Positions 1 to 8,840 are shown, counted from the stretch's first letter. The stretch: DNA of 37,410 nucleotides from Nitrospira sp. UBA5698 (GCA_002420115.1 DIHK01000037.1:1-37410); one strand, 5' to 3'. The notes: a model not told the origin generated them from the sequence alone. Numbers and translations are program-made.

Positions 1-95
1 TGCACTTGGAACTTGAAACTGCCAGGTCTATATGCGGTTGGCCAGTCAGTGTACAATGCCACCGTCGATCACATTTTTTATGGGGAGACCTCCTC

Positions 96-674
96 GTGAC
101 TCTTCGAGAACAACTGGCCAAAGCCTTCCGTGATACCGGATCCTTTAAGTGGGATCATACCGATGGGTTCAAGCTCGCCTCCGGTGAAATCAGCCCGTTC
201 TACGTCGATTGTCGGGCTCTCATGGCGCATCCGGAGGCTCGTCGGCTGGTTGCCCAACTAGCCTATGACGGCCTCGTGAGAGTCGAATTTGACTGTTTAG
301 GTGGTCTTGAGATCGGAGCGATCCCCATCGCCGTGACTATTTCTGATTTCGCCTGTGCAGCCTCCCCACCCAAAATTTGGCGGACGTTCGTCGTCCGCAA
401 ACAAGCCAAAGATCATGGATTGGGAAAGCTAATAGAGGGCAGTATTCAGCCTGGCGACCGAGTATTAATCGTAGACGATGTCCTCACCAGCGGCGGGTCT
501 CTACTGAAAGCAGTAAGGGCGGCACGGGACGCGGGACTTCAGGTGGATCACGCTTTGGTGATTGTCGATCGCCAAGAACAGGGTGGCAAAGCACGCATAG
601 AGAAAGAACAGGTTCACCTCATGAGTCTCCTAACCATTCAGGATCTCGTGGGTGTGATGCAAAAACAATCTTAG
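96..674 (+). CDS. pyrE: Orotate phosphoribosyltransferase
   Basis: Makes orotidine 5'-phosphate from orotate and PRPP in cytosolic pyrimidine synthesis. The 192-residue product is of normal family length. It shows the N-terminal stretch GFKLASGEISPFYVDCR, the flexible catalytic loop RKQAKDHGLGK and the PRPP-binding loop VLIVDDVLTSGGS, all typical of bacterial PyrE. The frame is open upstream to base 6, but I chose the GTG at 96 because homology begins there (VTLREQLAKAF) and GGGGAG at 82-87 sits 8 bases ahead. A TACAAT hexamer at 52-57 could be its -10 box, but no convincing -35 is visible. The next gene converges on it from the minus strand. Family assignment is secure; only the start is inferred. 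Confidence 0.95.
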   Translation: MTLREQLAKAFRDTGSFKWDHTDGFKLASGEISPFYVDCRALMAHPEARRLVAQLAYDGLVRVEFDCLGGLEIGAIPIAVTISDFACAASPPKIWRTFVVRKQAKDHGLGKLIEGSIQPGDRVLIVDDVLTSGGSLLKAVRAARDAGLQVDHALVIVDRQEQGGKARIEKEQVHLMSLLTIQDLVGVMQKQS

Positions 675-705
675 CCTTCCGCTCATACACGCGCCCCTTG
701 TCCGC

Positions 706-1023
706 TCACTTACACTCAAACTGGATACCCCAACGACGCTCTTCAACTAGTTCTTGGGCACCATCAAGCGGACTCACCACCCTGGTTCGTCCTTTTGCTT
801 CACCCTCTCGCACGATCGAGTACGACCTGCCTTTACATTTCTCGTTCATGAGATCTAACCCCTCTTTTCGGAAGGCCGAAAGCATGGGCCCCTGACCTTC
901 CTTGAACGGATAGATGACCACCCCACCCATGTCATGTTCCTGCACAATCTTGGCTCCATCGGCACAGCCTCCCAGTAGGAGAGCAACCATTGCGGCAACG
1001 GCAATTAACCACGAGTTGATCAT
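706..1023 (-). CDS. Small hypothetical lipoprotein
   Basis: The 105-residue product begins with a hydrophobic signal and a lipobox (LLGGC, Cys20), so it is probably lipid-anchored after signal peptidase II cleavage. The mature part of about 85 residues has only two further cysteines (one in NEKCKG, one in the FECK C-terminus), which could form a disulfide. I do not recognise the family. The frame is open further upstream, but the ATG at 1023 puts the signal peptide at the N-terminus and overlaps the preceding gene's stop as ATGA, implying translational coupling to the glycosidase-like gene. Function is unknown; an accessory role for its secreted neighbour is only inference from the coupling. 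Confidence 0.75.
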   Translation of the reverse strand: MINSWLIAVAAMVALLLGGCADGAKIVQEHDMGGVVIYPFKEGQGPMLSAFRKEGLDLMNEKCKGRSYSIVREGEAKGRTRVVSPLDGAQELVEERRWGIQFECK

Positions 1024-1871
1024 CGGGGACTCACCCCAATCACGGTCGGCAGCGGGATATGAAAATTCGTGCTGCCGCTGAACAGACTCTTCCATGAATC
1101 TCCTTCCTGACTATGCAGATCTCTTTCCCACAGTGATTCCACGATGCGCAGATCAGAAGAGGACCCTCCATCCATCGCCATGGCCCGACGCACAGTGGGG
1201 AGCGTCTCCTTGAAGCAGCGGCCAATGTCGTAGAGCGGCACCACGCCAAGACTCTTAAAGATCAAAATATGCCCCTTATCGGTCTCAGCCACAATCGTTT
1301 GGTAGGCATGCTTTCCTGAATCGCGGACACGGATCTTACCAGATTGGTCGAGCAACATCAGGGCCTGTGCCGCTTCTGCATAAACGGGCTGAGCTTCATC
1401 GAACCGGTCAGAGGCCAAATCGAATACCCGCGCCTTCTTTAGGCCAGGAACAGCCGGCTCTGCCACAAACAACCCTTGCCATACATTGTGGCGTCGGCTT
1501 CCCACTGAACGACCACCTTGGTACAGCAGACCAAGGTACGCGAAGTCATCACGAAATAACCCTGCATTAAACACGAGCTGATGGCCCGTTCGCTGTTGCC
1601 ACTCCCAGATTTTTGGCGGCTGGGTGAACCCATCCTGAGCATAATGGTGAACGGAGAACCTCGTGCGCTCCGGATCGAGGTCCACGACCAACATGGTTGG
1701 CAAGGTAGGACAGGAGTCCATCGGTTTCCAGACGGACACCATGAGACCATCGGAAAGGCGCTCCCAGGAAATATGCTGGGCAAAACAGAAGCCAGGCAGG
1801 AGCAGCACGACCGAAACGGCGAGTCCGACCCATTGCACGATACTATATCGCCACTGACAGCTGCGGTTCAT
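1020..1871 (-). CDS. Secreted phosphodiester glycosidase (NAGPA-like) domain protein
   Basis: The 283-residue protein has an N-terminal hydrophobic signal ending near CFAQ (about residues 12-31), so export is likely. The rest resembles the phosphodiester glycosidase family (NAGPA/YigE type): an early beta region with VVDLDPERTRFSVH, a NAGLF motif near residue 100 and the signature AMAMDGGSSSDL near residue 230. That matches the family's DGG-S-S core. Family members hydrolyse sugar phosphodiesters or are annotated as exopolysaccharide-related; the substrate here cannot be read from sequence. The gene overlaps the downstream lipoprotein gene by ATGA and lies 51 bases after the hybrid kinase gene, so it may be the output end of that signalling operon (inference). 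Confidence 0.78.
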   Translation of the reverse strand: MNRSCQWRYSIVQWVGLAVSVVLLLPGFCFAQHISWERLSDGLMVSVWKPMDSCPTLPTMLVVDLDPERTRFSVHHYAQDGFTQPPKIWEWQQRTGHQLVFNAGLFRDDFAYLGLLYQGGRSVGSRRHNVWQGLFVAEPAVPGLKKARVFDLASDRFDEAQPVYAEAAQALMLLDQSGKIRVRDSGKHAYQTIVAETDKGHILIFKSLGVVPLYDIGRCFKETLPTVRRAMAMDGGSSSDLRIVESLWERDLHSQEGDSWKSLFSGSTNFHIPLPTVIGVSPR

Positions 1872-1922
1872 GAGCCCACCACATCAGCGACCGTGACCAG
1901 AAGCGGGTGTACCACTTATGCA

Positions 1923-3554
1923 TCATGATGGACTGAACGTCTGGGGTTGCTCCGATCCCCCGGCGCCGCATCCTGCGCGTATCTGCGCCCTCGGTGTTCG
2001 GTCAAGGAGTTGCCGAATCGCCCCAGCCAACGCCTCAGTTGTGAACGGCTTCTGTAGATAGGCCATAGCTGTACCGCCGGCCACGACTCCCAGATCGTCC
2101 TCATATCCTGAAATAAAGAGAATGTTCAATTCCGGTTTGATGACACGAAGATGTCGGGCCAGTTCCGTCCCGCTCATGCCTGGCATCACAAGGTCCGTCA
2201 GCAGCAGTTGGAGCTTCCCCAAATACGGGGTGGCGACCAGGCACGCTTCGATACCATTTCTTGCCTCAACGATTCGATATCCCAGTTTGCGCAGTTCGTC
2301 CCGAATCAGTAGTCGCACTGCTTCATCATCCTCAACCAAAAGAATGGTTTCATGCCCTCTCATCGGCGTCGTATCCCTAATCGCGTCGGTTGAGGCGTCA
2401 ATATCTGTCATAATACGGGGAAAGTACACATCGAAGCATGTCCCTTCACCAATCGTCGTGGTCACGTCCAATCCACCGCTACCCTGAGTCACGATATCAA
2501 AAACGGTTGAGAGTCCCAATCCTGTTCCCTTCTCCTCATCCTTCGTCGTAAAGAACGGCTGAAACATCTGCGCTTGCACCTCGGGAGACATCCCACAACC
2601 CGTATCGGACACGGACAGTTTCACATACTCACCGGGCGACAAGTCCCTCAGATGATACCGTGGAACTCGGTCAAGGTGCGTCGACTGCAATTCGAGTGTC
2701 AGCCTGCCTCCATTCGGCATGGCATCCCTCGCGTTTACGGCAAGATTCATCACGATCTGCTCGACCAACGCAGAATCCATTTTGATACGAAGATCATCCT
2801 GACACAATCTCAGAGTCAATTGGATATCCTCACCGATCACTCGACGAAGCATGGATTCAAAATCATCCAGGAGGGTGTTGAGGCTGATAACCTTTGCCTC
2901 TGACGGTCGTTTTCGACTGAACATGAGTAATTGACGAATGAGTACCCTCGCTCGCTCGCCGGCATGTTGCATTTCTTGGATTTGCATTCTCAATGGGTGA
3001 GCCACATCGATCTCGTTGAGCACCACCTGGCTATGCCCAAGAATCACAGTCAGTAGATTGTTAAAATCGTGGGCCAGTCCCCCGGCAAGACGACCGACGG
3101 CTTCCAACTTCTGAATGTGGCGCAATTGCACTTGATGCTCGCGGAGGGCTTCCTCGGCTTCTCGTCGTGCGTCCTGCTCTTGTTGCTCTTTCAAGATCCG
3201 CCGTACCGCAGGAATCAAACGTCCCAATGCATCTTTGGGGATGATATCAGTCACCCCCCGATTCAATAGTTCAGTAATCAGCGGTTCGTGAAGGCATGTC
3301 GACACAAAGATGAATGGTACGCGAAAATCCGCTTTCTTCGCCAAGGTGAACGCGCTGTCCCCCTCGCAGCCAGGCGTATGAAATTCAGCCAGGATAAGAT
3401 CCGGCTGATCTTCAGTAAGAGCTGCAGTAAATGACAGTTGCGTATCCACACGGTGGATGGCACAAGCAATCCCACCATCCGCCAATATCGTGCCGATACG
3501 TTCACCGTCATCACCGCAGGATTCAAGATGGACTATTCGTAGCGGAGTCTTCAT
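1923..3554 (-). CDS. Receiver-histidine kinase-receiver hybrid with atypical first receiver
   Basis: A 543-residue soluble protein. Residues 1-122 form a receiver-like domain, followed by a coiled coil (about 122-155). Next come a HisKA domain with AHDFNNLLTV (His162), a HATPase domain with VNARDAM, DTGCGMS and GTGLGLS, and a C-terminal receiver with VEDD, LLLTDLVMPG (Asp454) and QKPF. In the first receiver the phosphoacceptor position is Glu57 (DLILAEFHTPG) and the usual acidic pair is replaced by LES, though Lys107 remains; it is probably a pseudo-receiver. The ATG at 3554 was chosen because the receiver fold starts there; no clear ribosome site is visible, and the frame is open to 3617. 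It follows the single-domain regulator by 11 bases, suggesting one phosphorelay operon. Confidence 0.92.
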   Translation of the reverse strand: MKTPLRIVHLESCGDDGERIGTILADGGIACAIHRVDTQLSFTAALTEDQPDLILAEFHTPGCEGDSAFTLAKKADFRVPFIFVSTCLHEPLITELLNRGVTDIIPKDALGRLIPAVRRILKEQQEQDARREAEEALREHQVQLRHIQKLEAVGRLAGGLAHDFNNLLTVILGHSQVVLNEIDVAHPLRMQIQEMQHAGERARVLIRQLLMFSRKRPSEAKVISLNTLLDDFESMLRRVIGEDIQLTLRLCQDDLRIKMDSALVEQIVMNLAVNARDAMPNGGRLTLELQSTHLDRVPRYHLRDLSPGEYVKLSVSDTGCGMSPEVQAQMFQPFFTTKDEEKGTGLGLSTVFDIVTQGSGGLDVTTTIGEGTCFDVYFPRIMTDIDASTDAIRDTTPMRGHETILLVEDDEAVRLLIRDELRKLGYRIVEARNGIEACLVATPYLGKLQLLLTDLVMPGMSGTELARHLRVIKPELNILFISGYEDDLGVVAGGTAMAYLQKPFTTEALAGAIRQLLDRTPRAQIRAGCGAGGSEQPQTFSPS

Positions 3555-3565
3555 GGAAAGAAAGA

Positions 3566-4021
3566 TTACTGATGGGAGCAGGCTCTTTCGGGAGGAGGCT
3601 CGTTGATCACACCCCAAAATACCCCTAACTCCTTGACCGCCGATAGAAACTGCTGAAATTCGACGGGCTTCACGACATAGGCGTTGGCGCCAAGTGTATA
3701 ACTCTCGGCCAAATCTCTCTCTTCGCGAGATGACGTCAGCATCACGACGGGAATGGCTCGCAAATTGGTGTCCGCCTTGATGGTGCGCAAGACCTCAAGC
3801 CCATTGACCTTTGGCATCTTCAGGTCAAGAAACACCACTGCGGGATTCTCTTTCAACCGTGTCTTGAACGGTCCCCGACAATACAAATAGTCCAACACTT
3901 CGGCACCGTCGTGACACAGGACAACTTTATCGGATATATGCTCTTCCTCCATTGCAGCCAGCGCAAGTTCCGCATCACGAGGATTGTCTTCGGCGAGCAC
4001 AATCGGCTTGGCGAGTGTCAT
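3566..4021 (-). CDS. Rcp1-like single-domain response regulator
   Basis: A stand-alone receiver of 151 residues: acidic pocket LAEDNPRDAEL, phospho-Asp66 in VVFLDLKMPKVNG, the switch region VVMLTSSREERD and the conserved lysine in YVVKPVEF. The NG after the LKMPK motif and the overall pattern are typical of Rcp1-type regulators paired with phytochrome-like or CHASE3 kinases. It has no DNA-binding output, so it probably relays phosphate or acts by protein contact. Its ATG overlaps the stop codon of the upstream kinase (ATGA, 4018-4021), which strongly suggests that kinase is its partner. Phosphotransfer onward to the downstream hybrid kinase is inference from gene order. Confidence 0.93.
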   Translation of the reverse strand: MTLAKPIVLAEDNPRDAELALAAMEEEHISDKVVLCHDGAEVLDYLYCRGPFKTRLKENPAVVFLDLKMPKVNGLEVLRTIKADTNLRAIPVVMLTSSREERDLAESYTLGANAYVVKPVEFQQFLSAVKELGVFWGVINEPPPERACSHQ

Positions 4022-5520
4022 CCTTTGATCCCCCCTCTGGGCAGTGCAACATAAAAGGTTGCGCCCTTATCCGGCATCCCATCGGCCCATGTCCGACCTC
4101 CATGACGATGAACGATCCGGCGAACATTGGCAAGTCCGATCCCCGTTCCTTCAAACTCGTCAGCCCGGTGCAGCCGCTGAAACACTCCAAACAATTTTGG
4201 AGCATACTGCATATCGAACCCCACACCGTTGTCACGGACATAGACAACCACCTCATCAGAACTGGGAGGTTCCACTCCTATCTCAATGGAGGCCATCGGC
4301 TTGGTGCTCGTAAACTTCAGCGCATTGGTGAGTAAATTCATGAACACCTGTCGAAGCATGGAAGGATCGCCCTGCACCTCAGGTAGTGACGCGATTGTCC
4401 ATGATATCTGACGCCCGTGCAAGTCAAGGCGCAGATCCGACAGAATGCTCTTGATCAGCTGATCCATGTTCACGGTCGTCTGCAGCATGTCTTGGCGACC
4501 CATGCGAGAGAACACCAGCAGATCATCGATCAGTTGGCCCATCTGCTTTGCGGCATCAGAAATCGTCTGTAAATAGCGGGCAGCTTTCTCATTCAGCGAT
4601 TGATCCACGGTTTTGCGCAGGAGAGCGGCGTAACCGTCAATGTGTCGCAATGGGGCACGAAGATCATGAGACACCGAATAACTGAATGCCTCTAGTTCCT
4701 TATTGGCAGCCTCAAGGAGTTCTCCTCGGCGTTGTAGCTCACCGGCCACACGGCGGCGCTCTGTGATATCATGGCGAATCAGGTAGTAGACCGATGCGAG
4801 CAGTACCAGCTGTAAACCGGCACCGACGGCTAACAGCATGATCGTATGGCGTGTGCTTGCAGCGGACTCGATGACCCGCCGAGTCAGTGCTTGTCGTTCA
4901 TACAGATCCATCTCACTGATAATCTGATGAATCCCGTCGAGTTCGCGCCTGCCAGCTCCCTCCAATGCCATTTTCCTGACGGATTGGATGCCGCGTTCCT
5001 GAACATGCGTGATCGCCTTTGACTCGGCGCTTACCTGACGTTCCATCAACCGATTGAGCTCTCCGGCACGCCGCTGTTGCTCGAGCGAATTCTGGGTCAA
5101 TTCATTGAGATAGGCCGTGAAGGTAGGTTTCTGAGCAATCACCCGCTTATAGGCCTCAAGATAGGCCTGTTCACCCGTCACAAGATACCGTCGATGCGTA
5201 CCTTCAGCCTCACCCATCGCAGCGTCAATACTGCCGAGCAGTTGGATCAACGCATGACTTCGACCATCGAGCCCACTATTTCTCAGCAAACCGTTGGTAT
5301 TATGATACGAGATCGCACTAATGATGAGAATTCCCACAAACACGAGGCTGAATCCTGTCAGAACTCGTTGTTCGATCGTCAGTGCCTGAAACCACCGGAT
5401 GATACGCTGAGAAGGAGCGGTTATCGCTGGAGTCGAACCGGTAGGAAGTTTGCCCGCGTCATCATGCAGAGGGTGAGCTTGGGCCTGATGGTTGGTGGCT
5501 GATTCCATAGAGCTGGACAA
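4018..5520 (-). CDS. Membrane CHASE3-domain sensor histidine kinase
   Basis: A 500-residue inner-membrane kinase. A short cytosolic N-terminus precedes TM1 (about 60-80). An extracytoplasmic helical CHASE3-type domain (about 84-220) contains the family-typical stretch GEAEGTHRRYLVTGEQAYL. TM2 spans about 234-256. A helical linker leads into HisKA with YSVSHDLRAPLRHIDGY (His285) and a HATPase domain with NLLTNALKF, DNGVGFDMQYAPKLF and GTGIGLA. The kinase core is of the phytochrome-like class often paired with Rcp1-type regulators, as found immediately downstream. The signal sensed by CHASE3 domains is generally unknown. The start may be the ATG at 5520 or the one at 5508. A candidate extended -10 promoter lies about 70 bases upstream. 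Confidence 0.93.
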   Translation of the reverse strand: MSSSMESATNHQAQAHPLHDDAGKLPTGSTPAITAPSQRIIRWFQALTIEQRVLTGFSLVFVGILIISAISYHNTNGLLRNSGLDGRSHALIQLLGSIDAAMGEAEGTHRRYLVTGEQAYLEAYKRVIAQKPTFTAYLNELTQNSLEQQRRAGELNRLMERQVSAESKAITHVQERGIQSVRKMALEGAGRRELDGIHQIISEMDLYERQALTRRVIESAASTRHTIMLLAVGAGLQLVLLASVYYLIRHDITERRRVAGELQRRGELLEAANKELEAFSYSVSHDLRAPLRHIDGYAALLRKTVDQSLNEKAARYLQTISDAAKQMGQLIDDLLVFSRMGRQDMLQTTVNMDQLIKSILSDLRLDLHGRQISWTIASLPEVQGDPSMLRQVFMNLLTNALKFTSTKPMASIEIGVEPPSSDEVVVYVRDNGVGFDMQYAPKLFGVFQRLHRADEFEGTGIGLANVRRIVHRHGGRTWADGMPDKGATFYVALPRGGIKG

Positions 5521-5559
5521 CCCGCACCAGACACGCTGATCACGCGAGAGTCACCTGCG

Positions 5560-5585
5560 GGGAGACGAGACGATTCGTTTCTCCC
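5560..5585. repeat. Short inverted repeat between nuoN and the CHASE3 kinase gene
   Basis: GGGAGA at 5560-5565 pairs with TCTCCC at 5580-5585, and CGA/TCG can extend the stem around a two-base bulge. No T-run follows on the minus strand, so it is a poor intrinsic terminator. It would lie in the 5' leader of the kinase mRNA if the proposed promoter is right. Confidence 0.35.
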
Positions 5586-5590
5586 ACTGA

Positions 5591-5599
5591 ATTGTAGCA
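5591..5599 (-). promoter_or_regulatory. Candidate extended -10 promoter for the signalling operon
   Basis: On the minus strand the sequence reads TGCTACAAT, an extended -10 element (TGn followed by TACAAT). The best -35 match (TTTTCC) is weak, as often for extended -10 promoters. Transcription from here would give a leader of about 64 bases before the kinase ATG. It is predicted from sequence only. Confidence 0.4.
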
Positions 5600-5626
5600 G
5601 AACTGTGTAGATGGAAAAGCAGAAAC

Positions 5627-7123
5627 CTAACTGCCGATCAAAACAGTCGGAGGAGTGATCGTGGCAGCCGGAGTCACAAAATTCGCGAACATCAATGTTG
5701 CCGCAACCACCCAATCCGTAAACGGTTGGGGATAGATTCCAATCACCAGAGTCCCTGCGAGACCGACATAAATCACCGCCTTCATAGGTCCTCTAATCGA
5801 AATGGGAGACGGATCAATGGGCTCATTGATGTACATTTGCTTCACCACGATGAGGTAATAGTACATCGAAATGACGATATTGATCAGCCCGACGGTGATC
5901 AGCGTATAGAGCCCTTCTTTGATCGCCGCAATAAAGATGTAGAGTTTCCCGATAAACCCGGCAAGCGGGGGGACCCCGGCAAGGGAGAGGAGAAACAATA
6001 ACATTGAGAAAGCAAGGAATGGAGAACGGCGCCCTAGGCCACGGTAGTCTTCGATCTCATCTCTTCCAATAGCCTGACTCACGGCAATGACCACGGCAAA
6101 CGCCCCGATGTTTGCGAAGAGGTACGCCAGGAGATAGAAGAGAATCGCGTCATTTCCCATTTTTGTTCCGGCGGCAAGACCAATGAGGACATTCCCGATC
6201 TGTGCAATGCCGGAATAAGCCAGGAGCCGTTTGATATTTCGTTGTGCAATGGCCACGATATTGCCGTAGGTCATGGACACAATGGACACGGCAACGAGCA
6301 GGTAGATCCAGGTCGGCTTGAACGTCCCTAAGGCCACGATGAAAATCCTGAGCAAGATGGCCAGAGCCGCACCCTTTGGAGCAATGGACAAGAACGCCGT
6401 GACCGGCGTCGGAGCACCGTGGTAGGTATCCGGAATCCAAGAATGGAAGGGGACAGCGCCGATCTTAAAACCCAGTGCCGCAAAGATCAGCAGAAACCCG
6501 ATGATCAACCCGGGTGTGGCTGGAGCGGAAGCCATGTCTGAAAACACAAGTTTCCCAGTTTCCCCGTATACCAAACTGATGCCATAGGCAAAGAGGCCGG
6601 CTGCAAACACACCGAGGATAAAAAACTTAAGACCGGCCTCATTCGAAGCCAGATCATCCCGTAGGTACGACACCAAGATATAAAATCCCAGCGTGGAGAA
6701 CTCCAAACTCACGAAGACCGACAGCAGATCGTTGGCTGAGGCCATGAACATCATACCGAGCGCCGACATGACGACCAGCGCATAATATTCCCCACGGAAC
6801 AGCGTAAACCGGTCGACGTACTCGATCGACGCTAGGATCACCAGGACCGTAGAGCCTAGGATGAATATCTTGAAAAAGATCGCCATCCGGTCGAGCACAA
6901 ACATGTTGCCGAACAGCGTCCCGGATACCTGATTCACGTCAAACCACGCCAAACAACCAAGAGTCGCCAGCAGCCCACCAACGCTCAGATAGGCGAGCCG
7001 TTCCTTAGGTAATCGAGGTGACACAAAGTCCACCGTGATAACCACACAAAGCCAGCAAGTGAGGAAGATTTCCGGCAACAATAGAAGCAAATCAGAGAAG
7101 GACAGGTTCAGCACAAAATTCAT
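5627..7123 (-). CDS. nuoN: NADH-quinone oxidoreductase subunit N
   Basis: A 498-residue polytopic membrane protein, the antiporter-like subunit of complex I next to the NuoA/J/K region. The pump residues are present: the TM5 glutamate in VSLEFSTLGFY, the TM7 lysine in ALGFKIGAVPFHSWIPD and the TM8 lysine in SIAPKGAALA. It is of normal family length. The ATG overlaps the stop codon of the upstream nuoM (ATGA at 7120-7123). It is the last gene of the nuo operon; about 106 bases separate it from the next kinase gene. Confidence 0.97.
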   Translation of the reverse strand: MNFVLNLSFSDLLLLLPEIFLTCWLCVVITVDFVSPRLPKERLAYLSVGGLLATLGCLAWFDVNQVSGTLFGNMFVLDRMAIFFKIFILGSTVLVILASIEYVDRFTLFRGEYYALVVMSALGMMFMASANDLLSVFVSLEFSTLGFYILVSYLRDDLASNEAGLKFFILGVFAAGLFAYGISLVYGETGKLVFSDMASAPATPGLIIGFLLIFAALGFKIGAVPFHSWIPDTYHGAPTPVTAFLSIAPKGAALAILLRIFIVALGTFKPTWIYLLVAVSIVSMTYGNIVAIAQRNIKRLLAYSGIAQIGNVLIGLAAGTKMGNDAILFYLLAYLFANIGAFAVVIAVSQAIGRDEIEDYRGLGRRSPFLAFSMLLFLLSLAGVPPLAGFIGKLYIFIAAIKEGLYTLITVGLINIVISMYYYLIVVKQMYINEPIDPSPISIRGPMKAVIYVGLAGTLVIGIYPQPFTDWVVAATLMFANFVTPAATITPPTVLIGS

Positions 7124-8829
7124 TCTTGTCCTCCTCGAGAAGCTTCCGACACTTGCGCAATAGGCTTGTTTGAGACCATGGGAATAGCAGGCGGCTGCGT
7201 GATTTCGGCCGCAGCCTTCACGCTTCTTGACCCTTCGTCGCTTTCAGCGACAGGGACCACGTGTGTAATCCGTGCAATCAGAGGGTCCACACCGGACCGG
7301 ACCACCTCGTACAGATGCATGGGGAAAATACCAAATCCGATGCTGATGGTGATCATCATCAGGAGCGGCAATCGATCCACCGTACCGACGGCGTCATGCG
7401 CATGGCTGTATTTTTGATTCATCGGCCCATAGAACAACCCTCTCATCATTTTAAAGAGGTAGGCAAGGGTCAACACGATACCCAGCATGGCCACGATCAC
7501 TTGAAGAGGGTACTTGTTCCAACTTCCGACGACGATCATGATTTCCGCCACGAAATTGACGGTGCCCGGCATGCCGATCGACGCCATACACCCCACAATA
7601 AAACAGCCGGAAATGAACGGCATCTTATTAGAGAGCCCTCCGAGCGACGGAATGTCACGAGTATGCGTTTGGTCATAGACCCATCCGGCCATTGCGAACA
7701 GCATCCCGGTGGCCATGGCGTGCGCAAACATATAGATCACGGCTCCGCTCAGGCTGATGTAATTCAAGGCCGCCATCCCGAGGAACACATACCCCATGTG
7801 GCTTGAGCTCGAATATCCGATCACATACTTCGTATCTTTTGCATAAAACGCCACGAAACCGCCGTAGATAATGCTGAACATGCACAACACCGCAGCAATC
7901 GGCATCAGCTCTCTGGTGGTCTCAGGAAGAATTTCAAAGGCCACCCGAATAATCGAAAAGTGTCCGAGCTTCATCAGTACGCCGGCATGCAGCATGCTCG
8001 TTGCGGCAGGGGCCGCCGCATGGCCGACCGGCGACCACGAGTGCAACGGCCAGATAGGGGCAATCGATGCAAATCCAAAAAACACCAGGATCCAGATAAT
8101 CTTGTCGAGCGTTGTCCCGAGCACCGGGATATTCATGAGGTTGGCTTGCTCTCGAAGCACCAAGATATCAAAGGTGTTCAGTCCGGAAAACTTATAGATC
8201 AGCAAGATCCCCATGAGCGCAGCCACGGCAAAGGCGGAGAGGAACAGGACCAGCTTCATCGCAGCGTACTCTTTGCTGTTCGACCCGAAATTAAAAATAA
8301 AGCCGATCGAGTCTCTCTGCTTCAACCCTTCAGGGTCGGTCATCTCTAAATATTTCTTGGTATGACTTCCCCACATACCCAGGAGCAGATACATCGGAAT
8401 GACGGACATTTCGTAGAAAAAGTAGAGGAAAAAGAGGTCGAGTGACATGAACACGCCGATGGTGGCAGCCGCCAAGATCAGCAGCCAAATATAGAATTCC
8501 TTCGCCCGATCCTTGATGTGCCAGGACACGAATATCCCGGCGAACAGGAGGATGGAAGAAGCCAGTACCAGTGGGGTCCCAATCCCGTCGACCCCCAGAT
8601 ACAACGCAATACCCAATTCCTTCGACCAAGCAAACTTTTGGACAAACTGAAATCCACCTTGAACTGTATCGTACCCATAGAAGATGTAGAGCGAAGCAAC
8701 CAGCGAGACAAACGCCGCGCTCGCGGCAATCCCACGCACAAGCGTAGGCTGTCGATTAGACACGAAAATCAACGCCAGCGCTCCTGCGAATGGAGCGAAA
8801 AGGATGTAGAGGAGTGCGTACTCTCCCAT
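7120..8829 (-). CDS. nuoM: NADH-quinone oxidoreductase subunit M, second copy, lacking TM7 lysine
   Basis: A 569-residue antiporter-like subunit, the extra NuoM of a 2M-type complex I. The TM5 glutamate is kept (FFYEMSVIPMY, Glu140) and so is the TM8 lysine (HAGVLMKLG, Lys287). At the TM7 position where NuoM proteins have AFAVK-x-P it reads GFASIAPIWPLHSW, so the lysine is Ile256. The following LPDA is also changed to SPVG. Between the TM5 and TM6 regions it carries about 25 additional residues (about 163-190, including EMTDPEGLKQRDS) not seen in the first copy, and a hydrophilic C-terminal tail of about 50 residues. It starts 11 bases after the other nuoM and overlaps nuoN. Family is clear; whether it pumps protons is uncertain. 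Confidence 0.95.
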   Translation of the reverse strand: MGEYALLYILFAPFAGALALIFVSNRQPTLVRGIAASAAFVSLVASLYIFYGYDTVQGGFQFVQKFAWSKELGIALYLGVDGIGTPLVLASSILLFAGIFVSWHIKDRAKEFYIWLLILAAATIGVFMSLDLFFLYFFYEMSVIPMYLLLGMWGSHTKKYLEMTDPEGLKQRDSIGFIFNFGSNSKEYAAMKLVLFLSAFAVAALMGILLIYKFSGLNTFDILVLREQANLMNIPVLGTTLDKIIWILVFFGFASIAPIWPLHSWSPVGHAAAPAATSMLHAGVLMKLGHFSIIRVAFEILPETTRELMPIAAVLCMFSIIYGGFVAFYAKDTKYVIGYSSSSHMGYVFLGMAALNYISLSGAVIYMFAHAMATGMLFAMAGWVYDQTHTRDIPSLGGLSNKMPFISGCFIVGCMASIGMPGTVNFVAEIMIVVGSWNKYPLQVIVAMLGIVLTLAYLFKMMRGLFYGPMNQKYSHAHDAVGTVDRLPLLMMITISIGFGIFPMHLYEVVRSGVDPLIARITHVVPVAESDEGSRSVKAAAEITQPPAIPMVSNKPIAQVSEASRGGQE

Positions 8830-8840
8830 TGCGAAACCTG

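Noticed and set aside
5560..5585. Intrinsic terminator of the nuo operon
   Set aside because: The stem is short and bulged and has no T-run on the transcribed strand; kept only as an inverted repeat.
7261..7806. A 181-codon plus-strand frame rich in His, Arg and Gln
   Set aside because: Antisense shadow of the second nuoM; its composition reflects the reverse complement of membrane-helix codons.
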